Source: Alphaproteobacteria bacterium
Lineage (GTDB): Bacteria > Pseudomonadota > Alphaproteobacteria > Sphingomonadales > Sphingomonadaceae
Direction: 5' to 3'
DNA length: 7,016 nucleotides
Assembly (NCBI GenBank): GCA_028869975.1
Contig: JAGWQR010000051.1
Location: 1 to 7,016 of the forward strand
Shown here: positions 1 through 5,509 of the stretch, in pieces
Position numbering within the stretch: position 1 is the stretch's first letter
Layout of the letters: the number at the start of each line of letters is the position of its first letter
Notes under the pieces: generated by a model
The model's database searches: none
What the model saw: only the letters and a program-made list of their open reading frames with translations
What the model was told of the DNA's origin: nothing
Made by a program: the position numbers and the translations under genes

Positions 1-421
1 GGCCTGTCACCGGATCATAACTACCCGAATCGGCATCCTCGGCAAACTTGATCTGCTTGACCGGAGCGAGCGTCGCCAGATTGATGACAATAAGCGTGCC
101 GTCTTCCCGGATAACAAAGCCGCGATCCAGCGCGCTGACCAGAATTGTACCGCCGGCGCCTTCGGTATCCGCCACTTTGCGCACAACATGGTTGGTATGT
201 GTATCGAGCACCCACAGCCCCGCATCGCGCCGAGCGATAAAGAGATGGTGACGCTTGGCGTCAAAGCTCAGATAGTCCCAGCTTGGTGCCTTGCCGGGCA
301 GGGTGATACTCGATTTGAGTCGGTAGATGTTGCCGGGAATAGTGGTGGCTTCACCTCCGCCCGCATATGCCGTTGTGCCAAGCACTCCCAGCGCCACGCT
401 CAAAAGCCATAATTTATGCAT
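1..421 (-). CDS. YncE/YVTN-type beta-propeller protein, secreted (5' part only)
   Basis: This is the first 140 codons of a gene that continues past the left edge; the frame is open throughout with no stop. The start is the ATG whose complement is 419-421, preceded by a good ribosome site (GGAGAGG, complement of 426-432) four bases away. Residues 1-20 (MHKLWLLSVALGVLGTTAYA) form a clear signal peptide with a Sec-type A-Y-A cleavage site, so the product should be periplasmic or exported. From about residue 44 the sequence has propeller-blade repeats: WDYLSFDAKRHHLFIARR, then GLWVLDTHTNHVVRKVADT, then GTLIVINLATLAPVKQIKF, ending in SYDPVTG. This pattern of blade strand, 'V(L/I)(D/N)..T' turn and next blade is typical of YncE-like and YVTN-repeat proteins. 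Family function is poorly defined (surface or periplasmic binding), so no substrate is assigned. The gene is divergent from the two-component operon and may be controlled by it. Confidence 0.75.
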   Translation of the reverse strand, partial: MHKLWLLSVALGVLGTTAYAGGGEATTIPGNIYRLKSSITLPGKAPSWDYLSFDAKRHHLFIARRDAGLWVLDTHTNHVVRKVADTEGAGGTILVSALDRGFVIREDGTLIVINLATLAPVKQIKFAEDADSGSYDPVTG

Positions 422-450
422 TCAGCCTCTCCATGCCTTCAGATTTGTGG

Positions 451-478
451 ATCCTATAAGGTCTTGCACCTGTGTCAT
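451..478 (-). promoter_or_regulatory. Putative sigma70-type promoter of the propeller gene
   Basis: On the minus strand, ATGACA (complement of 473-478) matches the -35 consensus at 5 of 6 bases and TAGGAT (complement of 451-456) matches the -10 at 4 of 6, with a 16-base spacer. Transcription would begin near 443, leaving a leader of about 20 bases with a good ribosome site. This is inferred from sequence only. Confidence 0.35.
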
Positions 479-500
479 TCCTGAAAATATCCTGACAAAA
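468..500. promoter_or_regulatory. Three CCTG motifs in 11-bp phase, candidate response-regulator operator
   Basis: CCTG occurs at 469-472, 480-483 and 491-494, exactly one helical turn apart. The second and third units are close copies: TCCTGAAAATA (479-489) and TCCTGACAAAA (490-500) agree at 9 of 11 positions. The first unit, ACCTGTGTCAT (468-478), keeps the CCTG core. Tandem half-sites at about 11 bp on one DNA face are how OmpR/PhoB-family regulators usually bind, and a gene for such a regulator begins 82 bp away. The array overlaps the inferred -35 of the divergent propeller gene. Assigning it to this regulator is inference. Confidence 0.4.
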
Positions 501-522
501 AATTCAGATTTCCAGCCATTTT

Positions 523-551
523 TTGACGTGATGATTTTTAGAGCCTAGACC
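523..551 (+). promoter_or_regulatory. Putative promoter of the two-component operon
   Basis: TTGACG at 523-528 matches the -35 consensus at 5 of 6 bases. TAGACC at 546-551, 17 bases on, is a weak -10. A weak -10 would fit an activated promoter. The phased CCTG motifs end about 28 bp upstream of the -35. Confidence 0.3.
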
Positions 552-570
552 TTATTCGCGTCAACCCGAC

Positions 571-576
571 AGGAGG
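571..576 (+). promoter_or_regulatory. Ribosome binding site fixing the response-regulator start
   Basis: AGGAGG lies five bases before the ATG at 582. An in-frame GTG at 576 overlaps the last G of this site and so cannot be the start it serves. The ATG at 582 is therefore preferred and gives the usual MKILVVEDQ beginning of the family. Confidence 0.8.
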
Positions 577-581
577 TGCGG

Positions 582-1244
582 ATGAAAATCCTGGTGGTAG
601 AAGATCAGGAAAGGCTGGCAGATTTTCTGAAGCGCAGCCTGAGCGAACGCAGTTATACCGTGACGGCGGTCAGCACCTGCGCGGGGGCGAATGATGCGAT
701 CAGCGAATCGACGTTCGATGTTGTGGTGCTTGATCTGAACCTCCCGGATGGTGACGGCCTTGACCTGCTGATCGAGTGGCGGCACTCGGGATTTGTCGAG
801 CCGGTGCTGATCCTGAGTGCACGCGATACGGTTGCAGACCGAATAAGGGGGCTGGATTTGGGTGCGGATGACTATTTGCCCAAGCCATTCAGCATCGATG
901 AATTGCTCGCGCATGTTCGCGCCCTGTTGCGGCGGCAGGCGGCCGTCAAACAATCGACACTGGAACATAATGGATTGCGCATGGATTTGCTCGGACATGT
1001 GGTGCATGTCGATGACGAGCCGATTGATCTGACCAGTCGTGAATTTGCCTTGCTCGAAATCTTCATGCAGAATGCGGGGCGGGTGTTGACCCGCACGCTG
1101 ATTTCGGAAAAAATCTGGTCGTCGCATTACGACATCGACGCCAATCTGGTCGATGTCTATATGTCGCGTCTGCGCAAGAAGCTGGAAAAGTCGGACAGCC
1201 CGCGCTTCCGGACTGTGCGCGGGATCGGGTATCAGTTGCTATGA
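582..1244 (+). CDS. OmpR/PhoB-family two-component response regulator
   Basis: A 220-residue DNA-binding response regulator, the normal length for the OmpR family. The receiver domain spans about residues 1-115, with the acidic pair E7-D8, phospho-acceptor D51 in VVVLDLNLPDGDGL, switch residue S79 in LILSARD, Y98, and K101 in the LPKPF motif, so phosphorylation chemistry should be intact. The winged-helix output domain covers about 125-220, with LTSREFALLEIFMQNAGRV, the recognition-helix region VDVYMSRLRKKLE, and the terminal RTVRGIGYQLL hairpin. The family binds tandem direct repeats near promoters. The stop overlaps the kinase start (ATGA at 1241-1244), so the two genes are translationally coupled. 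Overall style resembles the CusR/IrlR/CopR branch often tied to metal or envelope stress, but the sequence alone does not fix the signal. Confidence 0.95.
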   Translation: MKILVVEDQERLADFLKRSLSERSYTVTAVSTCAGANDAISESTFDVVVLDLNLPDGDGLDLLIEWRHSGFVEPVLILSARDTVADRIRGLDLGADDYLPKPFSIDELLAHVRALLRRQAAVKQSTLEHNGLRMDLLGHVVHVDDEPIDLTSREFALLEIFMQNAGRVLTRTLISEKIWSSHYDIDANLVDVYMSRLRKKLEKSDSPRFRTVRGIGYQLL

Positions 1245-2653
1245 AATCGATCGGTGCGCGCCTGACGCTGTTTTATGCGCTTGCGACCACAACAACAGCC
1301 GCTTTGCTCTTCTTTGCGGGTTATGTACTGCTGGAGAGGCAGCTGATGCGCGGACTTGACCAGCTCATCACCAGTGAGTTCAGCCAGCTTCAGGTGCGAC
1401 TCGGCCCGGATTATGCGACGCTGACTCCGGCGGTGCTTGATGAGCGCATTCATCAGACGGCGGATGCGGCACCCGCGTTGTTCTTCATCAATGTAGATGA
1501 GCCGCGCTCGGGCATGGTGTTTTTTTCGCGTAATCTCAACCACCGAACAATCCCGGATATTCCAGGTACCCATCTTTATAATGCCAATATGCGGGGCATC
1601 GGCGATGTCAGGGTTGAGGAATTCATCCTGTCTCCCTTTGATGTTACCATAGCAACGCCAATGCAGCAGGTGCGTGCAACCATGCGCAGCTATATTGAAA
1701 TTTGCGCGGGTCTTCTGTTGCTCATGTTGCTGCTGAGTGCGGCAATTGGCCTGGGGATGAGCCGGATCGTGCTGCGACCGCTCAATTTCATCCGGGAAAC
1801 CGCCAAGCGGATCAGCTCTGATAATCTGGGCGAACGCATTCCGATGCCGCAGCACCAGGATGAACTGGCTGATCTCACCCGTCTGCTCAACCAGATGTTC
1901 GATCGGCTGGAATATTCCTTCAACCAGATCAAGCGCTTCGCCGCCGATGCCTCGCATGAACTTAAAACGCCATTGTCGCTCATCCGGCTCCACGCGGAAA
2001 AGCTGCTCGATGACAAGGCCCTGTCGGGCGCAAGCATGGATGCGCTGGTCGTGCAACTCGAAGAACTGGCCCGGCTGAACCAGATTATTGATGAGATGCT
2101 GTTTCTGTCGCGCGCCGATGCTCAGGCGATCCAGCTCAACCTAATAAAAAAGGATCCCGCAGACTTTATCAAGAATTTTGCTCAGGACGCACAGGTGCTT
2201 GCCGAGCATGAAGGTGAGCGCCATTTCAAGCTTGTGTTGGAAGGGGACGGTTCGGCGGCCTATGAGGAGCGCTGGTTGCGGCAGGTCTGGCTGAATTTGC
2301 TCACCAACGCGCTCAATGCCTCACCAGAAGGCGGTCTGATAACGATGCACTCGCGCCTGGGCCACGGCTCGTGGCTGGTGGTTTTCGAGGACGAAGGGCC
2401 AGGCCTGCCCGAAGATCAGCTTGAGCAGATTTTCAACCGATTCACGCAATTCGGTTCCAACGAACATCGCGCAAGAGGGAGCGGCCTGGGTCTGGCGATT
2501 GCGCGCAGCATCGTGGCTTTGCATGGTGGAGAGATTTTTGCGCGTAACCGTAAGGATCGCAGCGGGCTCTCAGTGACCATCATGCTGCCTGAAATGCGGG
2601 CGTTCGAAGTTAGTGAGACCAAAACGGAGAGGCGGCATCATCATCTCAGGTAA
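1241..2653 (+). CDS. Sensor histidine kinase (HAMP, HisKA, HATPase_c), inner membrane
   Basis: A 470-residue transmembrane kinase, partner of the response regulator just upstream. Membrane segment 1 lies at about residues 7-30. A periplasmic sensor region of about 115 residues (32-150) follows, without an obvious known sensory fold. Membrane segment 2 is at about 153-175 (LLLLMLLLSAAIGLGM). Next come a HAMP linker (about 175-228), the dimerisation and phospho-acceptor domain with H239 in FAADASHELKTPLSLIR, and an ATP-binding domain (about 340-452). The latter has the N-box LNLLTNALNAS (351-361), G1 box EDEGPGLP with D384, F-box IFNRFTQFG, and G2 box GSGLGLAIA (413-421). All catalytic boxes are intact. 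The start is the ATG overlapping the regulator's stop by four bases. The last residues (KTERRHHHLR) are basic and His-rich, with no known role. The inducing signal cannot be read from the sequence. Confidence 0.95.
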   Translation: MKSIGARLTLFYALATTTTAALLFFAGYVLLERQLMRGLDQLITSEFSQLQVRLGPDYATLTPAVLDERIHQTADAAPALFFINVDEPRSGMVFFSRNLNHRTIPDIPGTHLYNANMRGIGDVRVEEFILSPFDVTIATPMQQVRATMRSYIEICAGLLLLMLLLSAAIGLGMSRIVLRPLNFIRETAKRISSDNLGERIPMPQHQDELADLTRLLNQMFDRLEYSFNQIKRFAADASHELKTPLSLIRLHAEKLLDDKALSGASMDALVVQLEELARLNQIIDEMLFLSRADAQAIQLNLIKKDPADFIKNFAQDAQVLAEHEGERHFKLVLEGDGSAAYEERWLRQVWLNLLTNALNASPEGGLITMHSRLGHGSWLVVFEDEGPGLPEDQLEQIFNRFTQFGSNEHRARGSGLGLAIARSIVALHGGEIFARNRKDRSGLSVTIMLPEMRAFEVSETKTERRHHHLR

Positions 2654-2805
2654 GACGATTATTTTAATGATGATATTGAGTCAAATGGTTGGGCCCATGC
2701 ACGATCATGCCCTTTACCGGCATCACGTTTTGACAGGCTCAAACCTAAGCTGCGCTCGACCCTTCTTGCATACCGGGATCGCATCATTGGTGTCATAAAA
2801 GGGGT

Positions 2806-2844
2806 CGTAGCCCTGGTGTAATTCTGCGGCTACGTGTCTTTTTT
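2806..2844 (+). terminator. Rho-independent terminator of the two-component operon
   Basis: The 7-bp perfect stem CGTAGCC (2806-2812) pairs with GGCTACG (2828-2834) around a 15-base loop. A run of six T follows at 2839-2844, four bases after the stem. It lies about 150 bp after the kinase stop and separates that operon from the esterase gene. Confidence 0.75.
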
Positions 2845-3025
2845 CCTATCGTTCAGCACGATACTTCCCTTACCCGACCCAGCGCATTCGTACGCATTTT
2901 TGGTTTCGCACAGGCTAGGTGACAGTGCCTGACTTCATAACAAACAAGCATGATATTGTGACTACTCTAATCCGCATTGTGGTAATATGGTTGCCGTCGC
3001 TTGCAGCTAAGAGATGTACTTCATA

Positions 3026-3053
3026 TTGACTCCGATGGCGCAGAGTTTATACA
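3026..3053 (+). promoter_or_regulatory. Sigma70-type promoter of the esterase gene
   Basis: TTGACT (3026-3031, 5 of 6 consensus bases) and TATACA (3048-3053) are separated by 16 bases in an AT-rich stretch. Transcription would start near 3060, giving a leader of about 29 bases ahead of the ATG at 3089. With the terminator upstream, this indicates independent transcription of the esterase. Confidence 0.55.
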
Positions 3054-3074
3054 AGAATATAAATTCTAATATTA

Positions 3075-3087
3075 GAGAGGCAAGGTG
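3075..3087 (+). promoter_or_regulatory. Ribosome binding site region of the esterase gene
   Basis: GAGAGG (3075-3080) is eight bases before the ATG at 3089, and AAGGTG (3082-3087) is nearly adjacent to it. This supports the ATG at 3089 over the in-frame ATG at 3137, which has no purine-rich sequence before it. Confidence 0.55.
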
Positions 3088-3088
3088 A

Positions 3089-4759
3089 ATGCCGGAAAAT
3101 TTGCACCGCCGCGCTAGCGCTGTCGCGACCACAGTAATGGTATTTATCTTACGAAGTTTCGTAAAGTCTCGGGTAGCATTAAGCCTTGGCACGGTTCGTG
3201 TGACAATCACAGCAGTTGCGCTTATCCACTTAGCGGGTACCGTCGATGCGCAGCCGGTCGTTAACACGCCACTGGGTAAATTGCACGGCACCATCCGTTC
3301 TGGCATTGACCGTTTCCTCGGCATCCCCTTTGCGCAAGCGCCTATCGGCTACTTGCGCTGGCGCGCACCGGTGCCAGTCAAGTCATGGAAGGGGATTCGT
3401 GAGGCAACCGTTGCCGCGCCCGCCTGTTATCAGCCCGCAGCCAAACCTTTCGGACCTTATACCAGCGAATTCCTGATCGGCCCCGACATCAGCGAGGATT
3501 GCCTTTACCTTAATGTCTGGAAACCGGCCCATGTACACGCGCGCGTACCTGTGCTCTTCTTCATCCATGGCGGTGGTTTCGGATCCGGCTCTGGATCGAT
3601 ACCGATCTATGATGGCAGCAGCTTGGCCCGACATGGTGTCGTCGTGGTTACGATCAATTACCGGCTTGGCGTGTTCGGCTTTTTGGCTACACCGGAACTC
3701 ACACGTGAGTCCGGGAAGGGCACGTCTGGCAATTTTGGCCTGCTCGATCAGATCGCGGCCCTGCAGTGGGTGAAAAACAATATCGCAGCATTCGGGGGGG
3801 ATCCCCATCATATTACCATCGCAGGTCAAAGCGCGGGGGCGGCGTCGGTATCCGACCTAATCGCGTCACCGATGGCGCGTGGGCTTTTCCAGCGCGCGAT
3901 TGCGGAAAGCGGATCGGGCATGGGGATCGAAATGCCAACGCTTGGCGAAGCGGAGTCAGTTGGCCAGAACCTGCTTGCCAGGGCCGGAGTCAACTCGGCT
4001 GCGCAGTTGCGCGCGCTTTCTCCCGAAGCCGTGCTAAACGCGGCGGCCAGTCTTACTCCGCCCAAACCGGGCGCAATGCCGACGATCATTTTTGTTCCCA
4101 ATCGTGATGGAGTCGTTATTTCTGGAGACCCGGAAGATGGCGCGGCTCCCATTCAATCACCGGTACCATTCATAACAGGATTCAACGCAGACGAAGGCAT
4201 GCCGCCACCGCGCATGAATGTGGCAAGTGCATTTGAGATGATGGTACACGCGCGCTATGGAAGTTCGGCGGATCGGATGCTGGCGCTCTATCCGCATGGC
4301 AATGATAAGGAGGCCTCAGAATCCTGGGCAACGCTCGCGCGCGACCGCTATATGGCCAGCCTGACGATCTGGGCGCAGGAGCGTGCCAAGTCCAGTCGTC
4401 AGCCCGTTTATACTTATCTTTTTACGCATCCTTATCCGGGCAGGGGGTGGGATGGAACGCCGAGCGCGTTTCACACCGCTGAAGTGCCATATGTGTTCGG
4501 CACTGTGGATCGATCGGGTTCGCACCTTACTCAGGCTGATCGGGCAGTGGAGAGCCGGATGCAGTCAGTTTGGATTACGTTCGTTCTTTCCGGTAAGCCG
4601 ATTGTTCCGCATCAGAACTGGCCTGTCGCAGGTCGCGAAAGCACAAATGTGATGACACTTGGACAGACTGCCCGGATGCAGCCAGCAGTTTCGAATAAGG
4701 AGAGATTCGAGGCTTTGCGCGCCTATGCCGCGGCGGGCGGTAAATTATCGCTGTTTTGA
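3089..4759 (+). CDS. Type-B carboxylesterase, periplasmic or secreted
   Basis: A 556-residue alpha/beta-hydrolase of the carboxylesterase type-B family (PnbA-like), near the usual length. The first ~54 residues are an unusually long leader; the hydrophobic run VTITAVALIHLAG (38-50) followed by VDA-Q looks like a signal peptide cleaved after residue 54. Visible motifs are FLGIPFAQAPIGYLRWR (76-92), the family signature EDCLYLNVW (136-144), oxyanion-hole HGGGF (160-164), nucleophile S248 in GQSAGA, probable acid E369 in NADEG, and probable base H462 in FHTAEVPYVFG. The triad is complete. The only two cysteines, C113 and C138, sit where the family has a conserved disulfide, which fits an oxidising compartment. 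It should hydrolyse carboxylic esters, but the natural substrate cannot be inferred; relatives cleave substrates as different as p-nitrobenzyl esters and fumonisin side chains. It has its own promoter. No partner pathway gene lies nearby in this window. Confidence 0.93.
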   Translation: MPENLHRRASAVATTVMVFILRSFVKSRVALSLGTVRVTITAVALIHLAGTVDAQPVVNTPLGKLHGTIRSGIDRFLGIPFAQAPIGYLRWRAPVPVKSWKGIREATVAAPACYQPAAKPFGPYTSEFLIGPDISEDCLYLNVWKPAHVHARVPVLFFIHGGGFGSGSGSIPIYDGSSLARHGVVVVTINYRLGVFGFLATPELTRESGKGTSGNFGLLDQIAALQWVKNNIAAFGGDPHHITIAGQSAGAASVSDLIASPMARGLFQRAIAESGSGMGIEMPTLGEAESVGQNLLARAGVNSAAQLRALSPEAVLNAAASLTPPKPGAMPTIIFVPNRDGVVISGDPEDGAAPIQSPVPFITGFNADEGMPPPRMNVASAFEMMVHARYGSSADRMLALYPHGNDKEASESWATLARDRYMASLTIWAQERAKSSRQPVYTYLFTHPYPGRGWDGTPSAFHTAEVPYVFGTVDRSGSHLTQADRAVESRMQSVWITFVLSGKPIVPHQNWPVAGRESTNVMTLGQTARMQPAVSNKERFEALRAYAAAGGKLSLF

Positions 4760-4845
4760 CGCGTTATGAATCATAAATTGGAGGCCAGGATTGTCAACTG
4801 GCGTTCAAACCTGACCGGCTGCATTATTCCAAGCGCATCACACCC

Positions 4846-4911
4846 GGAGCCGCTTTGGAGCCTTCCAGGAGCCGCGAATGAGCCGGCATAGAGGCGCGAA
4901 TGAGCCGTTTT
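4846..4911. repeat. Six-unit tandem repeat with 11-bp period
   Basis: Units begin at 4846, 4857, 4868, 4879, 4890 and 4901: GGAGCCGCTTT, GGAGCCTTCCA, GGAGCCGCGAA, TGAGCCGGCAT, AGAGGCGCGAA and TGAGCCGTTTT. The GAGCC core is kept in five of six units and the GCGAA tail in two. The period is one DNA helical turn and not a multiple of three, so this is not a coding repeat. Similarity stops at both ends. It lies between the esterase stop and the IS remnant, about 135 bp beyond the transposase stop codon. Confidence 0.7.
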
Positions 4912-4925
4912 TGTAACGCATCGCG

Positions 4926-4940
4926 GTGCATAAGATGCAC
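4926..4940. repeat. Small inverted repeat GTGCAT-AAG-ATGCAC
   Basis: Perfect 6-bp arms around a 3-base centre, just to the right of the 11-bp array. There is no T-run beside it on either strand, so it is not a standard terminator. It could be a protein site or chance. Confidence 0.35.
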
Positions 4941-5046
4941 TCTAAAACAGAGACTTTCACACCCCTGTCGCCTCATGCCAGCCCCCACCAGTGCAGCCAG
5001 TCTCCACAAAATCTGAGCCTGTCCGTTAGCCTGCTCACGCTTCCAA

Positions 5047-5440
5047 TTACGCACAAGTCGCTGCTGCCGGTTCTGAGCCGAGTTTGATATCCATAAGGCG
5101 GTACCATCCGCGCCACTTGACGATGTTGCCGGGCGCGCGGATCGTGAGTGCGGGCGAGGTAGCCGCCGAAGCGGGCGATGCGGGTGAAACAATCGGCGAG
5201 AGTCGTGGTGGATATAGTCTAGCGCGAGGTTTCACCGATACGATCAAGCCGCATGATTTCATCGTCAGTGAGCACGAGACTTGGCGAGGCACCTGGTGCG
5301 GCGCGATTGATCATGGTCATCCAGAATATGCGCCAGGCGAGGATGGTGAAGACGGCGATGAGGTTGACGAACTGTTCTCCAGTCCGCAACCTGGCATCCT
5401 CGGCGCGGCAGATCGAATTGAAAAGCACCATTGCCCTGCG
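5047..5440 (-). pseudogene. IS4-family (Tn5-like) transposase, C-terminal remnant
   Basis: Reading the minus strand leftward from about 5431, one frame gives CRAEDARLRTGEQFVNLIAV, then FTILAWRIFWMTMINRAAPG and LVLTDDEIMRLDRI. This is the C-terminal Tn5-type dimerisation region of IS4-family transposases. An in-frame TAG (complement of 5219-5221) interrupts it. The same frame then continues TTTLADCFTRIARFGGYLAR-THDPRA. A one-base shift within about 5131-5142 leads into APGNIVKWRGWYRLMDIKLG, the family's usual ending (compare PPGNTVMWRGLSRLTDI), closed by TAA at 5047-5049. About 125 codons of a protein usually near 450 residues remain; the N-terminal part with most of the catalytic site is absent. 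One stop, one frameshift and a 5' truncation mark it as dead. The match was made from memory of the family and not by a search. Confidence 0.8.
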
Positions 5441-5509
5441 CCAACAAATTGCCTATCGGGTGGCAAAACGCGCAATTGCGTGTTCTCCATGACTTGAAAG
5501 TTGAGATGA

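Larger units (their letters stand above)
2654..3088. other. Intergenic region between kinase and esterase genes
   Basis: This 435-bp gap has no well-supported gene. The left third holds a 43-codon frame (ATG 2667 to TAA 2798, MMILSQMVGPMHDHALYRHH...) without a convincing ribosome site, followed 8 bases later by an intrinsic terminator. The stretch from 2845 to about 3020 is unremarkable; I see no gene or strong repeat in it. The last 65 bp carry the esterase promoter and ribosome site. Confidence 0.6.
4760..5046. other. Non-coding stretch after the esterase gene
   Basis: No gene is supported here. It contains a 13-bp near-palindrome TTATGA-A-TCATAA at 4764-4776, five bases after the esterase stop. 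It also holds the six-unit 11-bp array at 4846-4911 and a small hairpin GTGCAT-AAG-ATGCAC at 4926-4940. No hairpin followed by a T-run that would end esterase transcription is evident. The right part probably belongs to the 3' non-coding end of the decayed insertion sequence that follows. Confidence 0.5.

Noticed and set aside
561..1127. 188-codon minus-strand frame opposite the response regulator
   Set aside because: It overlaps a complete OmpR-family gene and would run across its ribosome site; no motif supports it.
1232..2056. 274-codon open frame on the minus strand across the histidine kinase gene
   Set aside because: It is antisense to a kinase with every catalytic motif intact. Its translation shows no domain and is rich in Arg, Gln and His, as expected from a shadow frame.
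4824..5192. 122-codon minus-strand frame covering the 11-bp array and the IS end
   Set aside because: It is out of frame with the recognisable transposase ending, crosses an 11-bp repeat that is not codon-phased, and shows no known motif.
5471..5480. 10-bp palindrome CGCAATTGCG about 30 bp before the tig start
   Set aside because: It is a perfect palindrome, but short and of a composition common by chance. There is no second copy and no promoter element placed to make it a clear operator.
5084..5497. 137-codon plus-strand frame (acidic, GEDGEDGDEVDELF...) in the region before tig
   Set aside because: It is the complement of the decayed transposase and has no family resemblance; the minus-strand reading explains the sequence.
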